From: Bacteroidales bacterium
GTDB taxonomy: Bacteria > Bacteroidota > Bacteroidia > Bacteroidales > UBA7960
Assembly: GCA_003557965.1 (NCBI GenBank)
Contig: PWND01000286.1
Location: forward strand, 1-5,709
Reading direction: 5' to 3'
Length of the DNA stretch: 5,709 nucleotides
The position numbers and the translations under genes were made by a program. Below are positions 1 to 5,709 of this stretch, one piece after another; position 1 is the stretch's first letter, and every line of letters begins with the position of its first letter. The notes under the pieces are model-generated. The model saw nothing but the letters and a program-made list of their open reading frames with translations, made no database searches and had not been told where the DNA came from.

Positions 1-11
1 ACTCTCCAACC

Positions 12-22
12 TTTCAAAGAAC
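12..22 (-). promoter_or_regulatory. boxA-like antitermination sequence of a putative rRNA leader
   Basis: Read on the minus strand this is GTTCTTTGAAA. It resembles the boxA-type antitermination sequences found in bacterial rRNA leaders, and I recall similar TTCTTTGA motifs ahead of Bacteroidota 16S genes. It lies about 90 nt downstream of the nearer minus-strand promoter (-7 element at 117-124), which is a plausible leader position. The 16S gene itself is not in the window, so the assignment depends on the motif and its promoters. A chance match in AT-rich DNA remains possible. Confidence 0.4.
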
Positions 23-109
23 TTTTCCTATATAAAAAACTCTGTACCTAAATAAAAAACCCAAAAAAAACACCCCGCTGCCACTCTTCCTGATCCATTG
101 CTTTTTTTA

Positions 110-147
110 GGGACTGCAAAGGTAATAACTAATTCCTAATTTCCAAA
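110..147 (-). promoter_or_regulatory. Bacteroidota housekeeping promoter reading leftwards (proximal)
   Basis: On the minus strand a -33 element TTTG (144-147) is followed after 19 nt by TACCTTTG (117-124), an exact match to the Bacteroidota TAnnTTTG -7 consensus. Both elements and their spacing agree with the published TTTG-N19-21-TAnnTTTG pattern. The sequence after the -7 element reads CAGTCCC, so transcription should start near position 110 and leave the window at its left edge. TTTGCAGNCCC is a pattern I associate with strong stable-RNA promoters in this phylum. No target gene is visible, and I infer an rRNA operon. Confidence 0.7.
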
Positions 148-219
148 AAATATTTTCCCTTTTTTTACCCCCCGCAGTTTTAATGAACTATTCCTGAATT
201 CCCATATCTTGTATCTCTT

Positions 220-234
220 GGGGCTGCAAAAGTA
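220..234 (-). promoter_or_regulatory. Second leftward promoter-like element (distal, tandem)
   Basis: The minus strand contains TACTTTTG (227-234), an exact TAnnTTTG -7 match, followed by CAGCCCC. This is almost the same downstream sequence as in the element about 110 bp further left. I find no exact TTTG at the expected -33 distance, only a T-rich stretch around 251-256, so this copy is weaker on paper. Two promoters in tandem are common for rRNA operons, which supports reading the pair as P1/P2 of one transcription unit running out of the window. Confidence 0.5.
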
Positions 235-431
235 ATTTACTTTTTCATATAAAAACACCTTGACATAAAAAAAATGCATCAAAAAAGTAATGCCAGGTTA
301 AACTGTCAGATTAACAAAACGATACAAAAACATTTTTTTCATTGGAGGTTTACCTAAAAATCGCTAAAATCGAAATAACCACACACATAAAAAGATAGCA
401 TTAAGCCCTATTTGATGTACAGGGGCTGGTC

Positions 432-608
432 ATGGTGAGGATTATATTATATCTGGGAATTTGTACATGGCTGTTGCTGTACGGATTGACAAAAATAATT
501 ATAAATAAATCTGTGATTTTTTCTGAAATTAAAATATGGCAGCTCATTTATATTACTATTTTTGTTAGGGATTATATTCGGCAAGCATATTTATATTATC
601 AAAATTAA
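432..608 (+). CDS. Possible small membrane protein (58 aa), doubtful
   Basis: An ATG-started frame of 58 codons ends in TAA and begins MVRIILYLGICTWLLLYGL. Residues about 4-25 are strongly hydrophobic and could span a membrane. A second hydrophobic stretch (about 36-45, WQLIYITIFV) is followed by a Tyr/Arg-rich tail. AGGGG lies 6 nt before the ATG, an unusually good Shine-Dalgarno match for a phylum that rarely relies on one. The frame is open upstream only to the stop at 402-404, so the ORF is not obviously the tail of a longer one. I recognise no family. A chance ORF is quite possible, because AT-rich DNA readily encodes Ile/Leu/Tyr-rich peptides. Confidence 0.22.
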   Translation: MVRIILYLGICTWLLLYGLTKIIINKSVIFSEIKIWQLIYITIFVRDYIRQAYLYYQN

Positions 609-768
609 TGTTGTCCGGAACAACCGAATTTATTCATTTTTTACTTTAACTTTTTGATAATTAGCATACGTATTTCACCGAAAACCTTACTACTGCGCCG
701 CTATATGGCTTTCTGAAAAGTCGTGCGCCTTACAATGTAAAATAAACCCAGGTGTGCAGGTTTTTTTG

Positions 769-798
769 TAATTTGCAACCGCATAATTTGCCAAATTA
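769..798. promoter_or_regulatory. 15-bp palindrome plus half-site before the sigma gene, candidate operator
   Basis: Positions 784-798 read TAATTTGCCAAATTA, a perfect inverted repeat with 7-bp arms around one central base. The left half plus the central base (TAATTTGC) recurs as a direct copy at 769-776, exactly 15 bp upstream. The palindrome ends 11 bp before the sigma-factor ATG. This could be a regulator site or part of the promoter: each half ends in TTTG like a -7 element, but TA is one base too close for the TAnnTTTG consensus. No regulator can be named. AT-rich composition raises the odds of a chance palindrome. Confidence 0.35.
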
Positions 799-809
799 GA
801 TGTTCGTTT

Positions 810-1355
810 ATGAAATATATTCATAAAAGTCGTGAATCTAAACTTATAATTAGCTTGTCTAAAGGCAATATCCTGGCATTCAATACACTTTTTAAAGAAT
901 ACAGTATTCGATTATACCATTTTTCTTATGGGTTTTTAAAATCAAGGGCAGATGCCGAAGAAATAGTACAAGAAGTTTTTACCAAAATATGGCAGAAGCG
1001 CGGAGAGTTAAGATATGAATTATCTTTTAAGTCCTATCTTTTTACCATTGCATTCAACGCGATTAAAAAGCATTTCAGAACCGAAGCTCAAATTTCAAAA
1101 TATATCGCTACAAGGGCACCTGAAAAACATGATAATTCTACAAGTGAAAATATTAATTATAATTCGCTTTTTAAACACGTAAACGAAATAATAGATCAAT
1201 TACCAGAACGGCGAAAGGAGATTTTTATAAAAAGCAGATTTGATGGATTAAGTATTAGTGAAATTTCCAGAGATTTAAAAATTTCCAAAAAAACTATAGA
1301 AAATCAACTTACCAATGCATTAAGTTTTATTAGAGTTAACCTTAAAGAGAAGTAA
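810..1355 (+). CDS. ECF-type RNA polymerase sigma factor (FecI-like, Bacteroidota family)
   Basis: The 181-aa product has the normal ECF length. It directs RNA polymerase to target promoters once its anti-sigma factor releases it. Region 2 covers about residues 24-90: the FNTLFKEYSIRLYHFSYGFLK helix is followed by DAEEIVQEVFTKIW (48-61), the typical core-binding signature, and FKSYLFTIAFNAIKKHFR (73-90), the promoter-melting part. A low-complexity linker (about 95-120) leads to region 4 (about 124-178): LPERRKEIF (131-139), then the helix-turn-helix GLSISEISRDLKISKKTIENQLTNAL (146-171). There is no transmembrane segment. ATG at 810 gives a normal N-terminus. The gene looks more AT-rich than the two downstream enzyme/receptor genes. 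The likely partner is the FecR protein at 3086-4123. Unusually, it is not adjacent: another gene lies between them. Confidence 0.95.
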   Translation: MKYIHKSRESKLIISLSKGNILAFNTLFKEYSIRLYHFSYGFLKSRADAEEIVQEVFTKIWQKRGELRYELSFKSYLFTIAFNAIKKHFRTEAQISKYIATRAPEKHDNSTSENINYNSLFKHVNEIIDQLPERRKEIFIKSRFDGLSISEISRDLKISKKTIENQLTNALSFIRVNLKEK

Positions 1356-1526
1356 GTATCGCTTGTCTTATTTTTCATCCGCATGAGTGTTAACAGATTG
1401 TGGTTAATCTATTAAATTACTGATTATCTCGGACTTAACCAAACTATTTCAACACTTATTTCATTGAATATCAGCTTTTTATGTTAAAGTTAAACGAACC
1501 ATTGAGTGTAAATTAAGCTAAATTTT
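1356..1526. other. Sigma-DUF6807 intergenic gap
   Basis: This 171-bp AT-rich gap shows no exact TAnnTTTG promoter and no convincing terminator. There is a weak hairpin AGATT-gtggtt-AATCT shortly after the sigma stop. An 11-codon frame at 1481-1516 (MLKLNEPLSVN) ends just before the next gene and lies in a different frame; see the finding on a possible N-terminal frameshift. Whether sigma and the next gene share a transcript cannot be decided from this gap. Confidence 0.5.
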
Positions 1527-2792
1527 ATGATGAACCTTACAGCATCATTATTTTCTGGTATGATTCTGCTATTTCTGAATGGTCATGGTTCAGAAAATAC
1601 TGATATGCATTCTGATTCTGGGGAAACTTTAGCAAAAATAATTGTTCATTCAGGGGAATATGAACGATTTGATACTCCCCTCTCTTTTTCGTTAGATGCC
1701 ATTACACATGTTTATGAAAAAAACCTTAGACTGTATGAACTAACTGAAAATATTGTTGTTCCTGTCGACGTACAGTTCACAGGGGGTAATCCCAGAGAAA
1801 TGCACTGGTTACTAAGTGGCCATACAGACCGGGACACAATACGTATCTATGAACTCAGGAAGGAACATACACAATCGGGCTCTAAGAGAATGAAGATTGA
1901 AAGAAATCCGGATAATTATGTTTTATATTCCGGCGACAAACAAGTAATTCAATACAATTCCGGCACCATGCCCGCACCTCAGGGTGCAAACCCGGTTTAT
2001 CGCCGGAGTGGCTTCTTTCATCCTCTTTTTTCACCTAACAGTGCAGTGCTTACAAATATTCAACCACCAGGCCATTTACACCATTATGGTATAATGAATC
2101 CCTGGACAAGAACAACCTTCCGGGGAGAGGTGGTGGATTTCTGGAATCTGGCAAAAGAAGAGGGAAGGGTACGGTTCAATGGACTTGCTTCCGCTAATGA
2201 GGGTAATGTTTTTGCCAGCCTGCAGGTACATCATGAACATATTGCCTGGCCTGATACTCCAAAGGAAACAATTGCCATGAATGAACTTCAGGAGGTCAAG
2301 GTCTTTCACCAAAATGACGGCTCTTTTCTGATAGAAATAAATTCCCGGTTGAACCCCACGGAAAAGTTAATTCTTGAGGAATATTTGTACGGGGGATTTT
2401 TATTAAGGGCAACCGATTTTTGGACACATGAAAACAGTCGTTTTTTTACCTCTGAAGGATTGAACAGGGAGGAGGCCAACGAAGAACGGGCACGCTGGTG
2501 TGTTGTATCTGGAGATACTCCACAGGGGAAGGCAGGTATCCTTATAATGAGTCATCCGTCCAACTATAATCATCCTGAACCTGTAAGGGTTTGGAATTCA
2601 GATGACACCAGACCACGTGATTATTTTATCAATTTTTCTCCCACCATGAATATGCAGTGGGAACTTGAGGCTGGTATTGATTATACTCTTCGATACAGGA
2701 TGCTGGTTTTTGATGGGTCAATCGATAAAGAAAGAGCTGCCCTAATTTGGAATGATTTTGCTAACCCTCCTCAAATAATAATTGATAAGTAA
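1527..2792 (+). CDS. DUF6807 (PmoA-like) family protein, probably exported
   Basis: The 421-aa protein matches the DUF6807 family, often labelled 'methane oxygenase PmoA' although it is unrelated to particulate methane monooxygenase. The hallmark is at residues 159-193: RRSGFFHPLFSPN, then QPPGHLHHYGIMNPW with a His cluster (H183, H185, H186), followed by a GEVVDFWNL segment. The His-rich motif suggests a metal or sugar-derivative site, but I know of no established reaction. Family members often occur with glycoside-degrading genes in Bacteroidota and Planctomycetota. Residues 4-17 are hydrophobic, consistent with a signal peptide, but the n-region has no positive charge and no lipobox Cys is present, so export is uncertain. 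ATG codons stand at 1527 and 1530. The frame is closed upstream at 1509-1511, and no clear Shine-Dalgarno sequence is visible. The position between sigma and anti-sigma genes is unusual. The gene looks less AT-rich than its flanking regulators. Confidence 0.8.
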   Translation: MMNLTASLFSGMILLFLNGHGSENTDMHSDSGETLAKIIVHSGEYERFDTPLSFSLDAITHVYEKNLRLYELTENIVVPVDVQFTGGNPREMHWLLSGHTDRDTIRIYELRKEHTQSGSKRMKIERNPDNYVLYSGDKQVIQYNSGTMPAPQGANPVYRRSGFFHPLFSPNSAVLTNIQPPGHLHHYGIMNPWTRTTFRGEVVDFWNLAKEEGRVRFNGLASANEGNVFASLQVHHEHIAWPDTPKETIAMNELQEVKVFHQNDGSFLIEINSRLNPTEKLILEEYLYGGFLLRATDFWTHENSRFFTSEGLNREEANEERARWCVVSGDTPQGKAGILIMSHPSNYNHPEPVRVWNSDDTRPRDYFINFSPTMNMQWELEAGIDYTLRYRMLVFDGSIDKERAALIWNDFANPPQIIIDK

Positions 2793-3085
2793 TTAAACAG
2801 CTTCTCGCAGACTGAATCCTGCCAGTAACTCAAAGCACGAATATGAGGCAACCCTTATAAAAATAAGGTTGGCTTTAATATCTTGTACGCAAATAACTTA
2901 TATTTCGATGGCAATAATTTTCATCTGCTATATAATGCGATGATACTCTTGTCATATAAATTTCTCTCTCAAGTTGTGAATATCTCACTTATCAGATAGG
3001 TGTAAACCGTGAGAAGTGGATATAACGTATATAATATTAAAAGTGTTAATTATTATTAAAAAATCAGATTGCTATATTTTATATC
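2793..3085. other. DUF6807-FecR intergenic gap
   Basis: This 293-bp AT-rich non-coding stretch contains the hairpin listed at 2849-2871. It also has an inverted repeat TCTCAC (2983-2988) / GTGAGA (3009-3014) with a 20-nt spacer. TATATTTC at 2899-2906 is one base off the TAnnTTTG -7 consensus, with TTTA 21 nt upstream, so it is a weak promoter candidate that would leave a leader of about 170 nt. The length of the gap suggests that FecR may have its own transcription start instead of depending on read-through from DUF6807. Confidence 0.45.
2849..2871 (+). terminator. Hairpin after the DUF6807 gene, possible weak terminator
   Basis: CAACC-(C)-TTAT pairs with ATAAGGTTG around an AAAA loop, giving nine base pairs with one bulged C. 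It begins 56 nt after the DUF6807 stop codon. The following bases, GGCTTTAAT, form only a poor U-tract, so intrinsic termination would be inefficient. It may instead protect the 3' end of the mRNA. Confidence 0.35.
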
Positions 3086-4123
3086 ATGGACGAAACAAAT
3101 TATGACAGAGAAAAAATTGACCGAATTTTCAAAGGAAATTATTCTGATGATGATTCATCTTATTTCAGTAAGATTTTTTGTGACCAATATGACGAAAAAA
3201 AATTAAAACAGATTTTACTTGAACTGTGGGACGAATTATTTCCGGGAAATTTTGATGATGACCCCGATCTGGATCATATTCTTTATAAGATTCATTATGA
3301 CATAAATTCGAATGCATCAGAAAAAAAGCGGTCATTAAGGAATAAAATAATTATGGGCTTAGGGATTTCGGCAGCCATATTCCTGCCTTTATTTTTTTAT
3401 TTTATGTTTCAGATATATCAAACTACCGATGATAAAGAGAATCTGACTTTTATTGAAATAAACTCCCCGGCATGGACGCGGACTCAATTTAAACTGCCTG
3501 ATGGAACTACTGGTTGGTTAAACAGCAATTCAAGTTTAAAATATAACGGCGATTTCCTTTCTGAACGACAGGTGTTTGTTTCGGGTGAAGTTTTTTTCGA
3601 TGTTAACGCAAATGATGAAAAACCATTTAATGTAAATACCGGAGAGGCCTCTATAACTGTATTAGGCACACGGTTTAATGTAGCTGCATATGAAAATGAG
3701 GATTTTCTGGAAGTGGTTCTTGAAGAGGGCAAACTTATCTTCAATGATGATGATATGAAGATATCCTATAATATGGCACCTAATGAAAAGGTATTATATA
3801 ACAAATCGATGCAAGTTTTAAAGCTGGAATTAGTAAATCCCCTAAAATATACTTCATGGACAGAAGGGATGCTGGTTTTAAGAAACGATCCTTTAGATGT
3901 TATTGCGCGAAAATTGGAAAGATGGTATAATGTTGATGTTGTAATTGAAGATAGTATCAAAACTGATATAAAATTAAGGGCTACCTTTTTTGATGAAAGC
4001 CTTGAAGAAGTTCTCTATCTTTTGAAACGAAGCCTGAATGTAAATTATATAATTGTAGATAGAGATCTTAGTTCCGGAGATTCTTATTCCAGAAAGAGAG
4101 TCATAATAACATTACCCACATAA
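3086..4123 (+). CDS. FecR-family anti-sigma factor with DUF4974-like C-terminus
   Basis: The 345-aa single-pass inner-membrane protein should hold the ECF sigma factor inactive and receive the receptor signal in the periplasm. The acidic N-terminal ~85 residues are cytoplasmic and contain a helical anti-sigma segment (about 26-72). One transmembrane helix spans about 88-110 (IIMGLGISAAIFLPLFFYF), preceded by the basic KKRSLRNK. The periplasmic FecR domain covers about 124-218, with the hallmarks LPDGTTGWLNSNSSLKY, VSGEVFFDV, KPFNV and ITVLGTRFNVAAY. The DUF4974-like domain (about 265-325: LRNDPLDVIARKLERWYNV, then LEEVLYLLKRSLNVNY) is the part expected to contact the receptor's STN domain. 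Length and order are normal for Bacteroidota. The gene precedes the receptor by 153 bp, as usual, but is separated from its sigma factor by the DUF6807 gene. ATG at 3086 gives a complete protein; no Shine-Dalgarno sequence is evident. Confidence 0.95.
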   Translation: MDETNYDREKIDRIFKGNYSDDDSSYFSKIFCDQYDEKKLKQILLELWDELFPGNFDDDPDLDHILYKIHYDINSNASEKKRSLRNKIIMGLGISAAIFLPLFFYFMFQIYQTTDDKENLTFIEINSPAWTRTQFKLPDGTTGWLNSNSSLKYNGDFLSERQVFVSGEVFFDVNANDEKPFNVNTGEASITVLGTRFNVAAYENEDFLEVVLEEGKLIFNDDDMKISYNMAPNEKVLYNKSMQVLKLELVNPLKYTSWTEGMLVLRNDPLDVIARKLERWYNVDVVIEDSIKTDIKLRATFFDESLEEVLYLLKRSLNVNYIIVDRDLSSGDSYSRKRVIITLPT

Positions 4124-4144
4124 AAAAACATAAATAAACCCAGT

Positions 4145-4258
4145 TAACCTAAATCATTATGCCTATGGAATTGTAAAGTCGCTAAAGCCAAAGCAGGAAA
4201 GTGTTGTAGCCACTTCCCTGCTTATAACCTAAGTTATTACCGTCAAATAATAACCTAA
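4145..4258 (+). repeat. Three copies of TAACCTAA in the susC leader
   Basis: The octamer TAACCTAA occurs exactly at 4145-4152, 4225-4232 and 4251-4258. Two copies flank the leader hairpin, and the last ends 18 nt before the receptor ATG. The copies are in the same orientation. I recall similar CCTAA-containing leaders ahead of other Bacteroidota susC genes, so the last copy may have a role in translation initiation in the absence of a Shine-Dalgarno sequence. That role is inferred. Confidence 0.5.
4191..4223 (+). promoter_or_regulatory. Strong RNA hairpin in the FecR-susC gap
   Basis: AAGCAGGAAAGTG (4191-4203) pairs with CACTTCCCTGCTT (4211-4223): 12 of 13 positions match, the exception is one A-C mismatch, and the loop is TTGTAGC. 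It is the most stable structure I see in the window. No U-tract follows (ATAACCTAAG), so it is not a standard intrinsic terminator. An mRNA processing or stability element, or an attenuator that sets receptor level relative to the regulators, would fit. No TAnnTTTG promoter lies between FecR and the receptor gene, which favours read-through transcription or an ECF-type promoter. Confidence 0.6.
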
Positions 4259-4276
4259 CTAAAAACTATCAAAATT

Positions 4277-5709
4277 ATGGAAAAAAAAATCATTCAAGGA
4301 ATCAAATTCTATCCTTGCCTAAAAAATTTATGGATGAAACTAAAAGTGATTACCTTACTGTTTGTCATTGGTATTACAAATGTCTTCTCTACTCCTTCAT
4401 ATTCACAACTGGCCAGAGTAGATGTTAAGACTGAGAATGCCAGACTTGAAACGGTTATGGATATGATAGAAAGCCAAAGTGAATTCTATTTTATTTGTAA
4501 TCAGAAGCAAATTGACCTTGATAGACTGGTTTCTATTAATTTGGAAAACAAACCAATAGATAAGATACTTGCTGAATTGTTTTCAGGTACAGATGTTAAC
4601 TACCTGGTTCTTAACAGGCAAATTTTATTGACAACCCACTCCCTGGATCCTCTAATCAAAGATTCCGGATTCAAAAATGAAATCCAGGAGAATGTTGTTT
4701 CCGGTTTAGTTACCGATAATCACGGAGTTCCCCTGCCAGGAGTCACTGTTGTACTAAGGGGCACAACTACAGGGACACAAACCAATCCTGACGGTAAGTA
4801 TTCTCTCTCTGATGTCAATCCTGATGACATACTTGTGTTTTCTTTTGTTGGGATGGCGAGACAGGAAATCCGTGTGGGAGATCAGACAGTAATCAATGTA
4901 ATAATGCAAGCTGAAGCAATCGGTCTGGATGAGGTCATTGCCATAGGTTACGGAACCCAGACCAGGGCTAATGTAATAGGCTCTGTTACTTCTGTGAGAA
5001 GCGAAGACCTGACTGCGGCACCTGTTTCCAGGGTTTCCAATATGCTTGCAGGCCGTTTGCCGGGAGGTATTTTTATGCAACAATCAGGGCAACCCGGGAA
5101 TGATCAAGCCACAATTCGTGTTCGGGGAAATGCTACACTTGGTAATAATTCACCATTGATCGTTATAGACGGTATTACCGGACGCGATTTGAACTCTCTT
5201 CATCCGGATGATATTGAAAGTGTTACGGTGCTTAAAGATGCGTCGGCTGCTATTTATGGAGCCAGGGCCGCAAATGGTGTTCTTCTGATTACTACTAAAC
5301 GCGGGGCGGTAGATACACCTGCAACTTTTACTTACGGTTTTTATGAAGGATTTCTTTCTCCGACAATGCTGCCGGAAATGGCCGATGCCGCAACTTATGC
5401 CCAAATGATCCGTGAAAACCAGTCTTACAGGGGAGTTGACGAGTCCAACATGATGTTCTCACTTGATGATATCGAAAAATACAAGTCCGGCAATTATCCG
5501 TGGACACATCCTAATACCAACTGGTTTGATGCAGCTCTTAGAGATTACAGCTCAACCCGCCATCATAATATGTCCGTTTCAGGAGGCACCGAGAACGTCA
5601 GTTATTATGGTTCTTTTGGTACACAGATGGATGATGGGATTTTTGTCAACAATAACACTTCCTATAACAGGTATAATTTAAAAGCCAATGTTGATGTAAG
5701 GATAAATGA
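4277..5709 (+). CDS. SusC/RagA-type TonB-dependent outer-membrane receptor with STN domain, 3' end outside window
   Basis: The frame is open from ATG 4277 to the window end (477 codons plus two bases), so less than half of a typical ~1100-aa transducing SusC is present. The order is: signal peptide (about 1-43, basic start, hydrophobic core LKVITLLFVIGITNVF, likely cut after PSYS/SQL); STN domain (about 48-115); CarboxypepD_reg-like domain (about 140-213, with SGLVTDNHGVPLPGVTVVLRG and TNPDGKYSL); SusC signature LDEVIAIGYGTQ (217-228), a variant of the common LDEVVVVGYGTQ; plug domain (about 229-343) with AGRLPGGIFMQQSGQPG, IRVRG, PLIVIDG and NGVLLITTKRG (333-343); then the first barrel strands. 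Together with an energised TonB complex and a SusD lipoprotein (expected next, not visible), it imports oligosaccharides or other nutrients. The STN domain marks it as a signalling receptor acting on the upstream FecR/ECF pair. The substrate is unknown. Confidence 0.95.
   Translation, partial: MEKKIIQGIKFYPCLKNLWMKLKVITLLFVIGITNVFSTPSYSQLARVDVKTENARLETVMDMIESQSEFYFICNQKQIDLDRLVSINLENKPIDKILAELFSGTDVNYLVLNRQILLTTHSLDPLIKDSGFKNEIQENVVSGLVTDNHGVPLPGVTVVLRGTTTGTQTNPDGKYSLSDVNPDDILVFSFVGMARQEIRVGDQTVINVIMQAEAIGLDEVIAIGYGTQTRANVIGSVTSVRSEDLTAAPVSRVSNMLAGRLPGGIFMQQSGQPGNDQATIRVRGNATLGNNSPLIVIDGITGRDLNSLHPDDIESVTVLKDASAAIYGARAANGVLLITTKRGAVDTPATFTYGFYEGFLSPTMLPEMADAATYAQMIRENQSYRGVDESNMMFSLDDIEKYKSGNYPWTHPNTNWFDAALRDYSSTRHHNMSVSGGTENVSYYGSFGTQMDDGIFVNNNTSYNRYNLKANVDVRIN

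Larger units (their letters stand above)
235..809. other. Long AT-rich intergenic region between divergent transcription units
   Basis: No protein gene can be supported with confidence here; the only candidate is the small ORF at 432-608. Other small structures are an interrupted palindrome GTTGT-CCGGA-ACAAC at 610-624, just after that ORF's stop, and a T7 run at 761-767. I see no tRNA cloverleaf, no insertion-sequence ends and no tandem array. The region separates the leftward promoters from the rightward sigma gene, so the sigma promoter should lie in its right part. I could not find an exact TAnnTTTG for it. Confidence 0.6.

Noticed and set aside
744..767. AAACC...GGTTT followed by a T run, resembling a terminator
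   Set aside because: The stem is only five A/T-rich pairs with a 10-nt loop, and it sits between an empty region and the sigma start with no gene clearly ending upstream.
2076..2312. 78-codon open frame on the minus strand
   Set aside because: It lies entirely antisense to the well-supported DUF6807 coding sequence, shows no recognisable domain and has no promoter; it is a shadow frame.
1527..2792. Reading the protein as a methane monooxygenase subunit from the family name PmoA
   Set aside because: The sequence is a mostly soluble DUF6807 protein, without the multiple membrane spans of particulate methane monooxygenase; the family name is misleading.
3073..3080. TATATTTT, close to the TAnnTTTG -7 element
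   Set aside because: It is 6 bp from the FecR start codon, which would place transcription initiation at or inside the coding sequence, and its last base does not match.
3484..3960. Two minus-strand open frames (3484-3744 and 3766-3960)
   Set aside because: Both are antisense to the conserved FecR and DUF4974-like domains, with low-complexity Ser/Thr-rich translations typical of shadows.
4754..5404. Two minus-strand open frames (4754-5083 and 5150-5404)
   Set aside because: Antisense to the SusC CarboxypepD-like and plug domains, whose motifs are unambiguous; the Cys/Arg/His-rich translations look like shadows.
5463..5681. 72-codon plus-strand open frame
   Set aside because: It overlaps the SusC barrel region in another frame; the SusC frame runs uninterrupted to the window end.

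Overview
The window looks like Bacteroidota chromosome, probably class Bacteroidia. The evidence is a Bacteroidota-type ECF sigma factor, a FecR-family anti-sigma factor ending in a DUF4974-like domain, the start of a SusC-type TonB-dependent receptor with an N-terminal STN domain, a DUF6807 (PmoA-like) protein, AT-rich intergenic DNA, and promoters matching the Bacteroidota TTTG / TAnnTTTG pattern instead of the E. coli pattern.

Layout: positions 1-809 hold no confident protein gene. The left end carries two minus-strand promoter-like elements (about 110-147 and 220-234). Beyond them, towards position 1, is a boxA-like sequence. Together these suggest that the window begins in the leader of an rRNA operon transcribed leftwards, with the 16S gene outside the window. 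A 58-codon membrane-type small ORF (432-608) is possible but unproven. A perfect 15-bp palindrome (784-798) sits just ahead of the first real gene. All confident genes are on the plus strand: ECF sigma factor (810-1355), DUF6807 protein (1527-2792), FecR-like anti-sigma factor (3086-4123), and the first 477 codons of an STN-containing SusC-like receptor (4277 to the window end, continuing outside). A strong hairpin and three TAACCTAA copies lie in the FecR-susC gap.

How the genes work together (family knowledge plus inference): STN-type SusC receptors, FecR and ECF sigma factors form trans-envelope relays. Ligand binding at the outer-membrane receptor is passed through the STN domain to the periplasmic part of FecR, which frees the cytoplasmic sigma factor to transcribe the uptake genes. 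This is therefore the regulatory head of a polysaccharide utilisation locus (PUL) or similar nutrient-uptake locus. A SusD partner and degradative enzymes would be expected to the right. The substrate cannot be read from this sequence. The main oddity is the DUF6807 gene placed between sigma and anti-sigma, which are normally adjacent. I see no CRISPR array, insertion sequence or tRNA. The regulatory elements are ordinary candidates for this phylum, not clear evidence of a new system.
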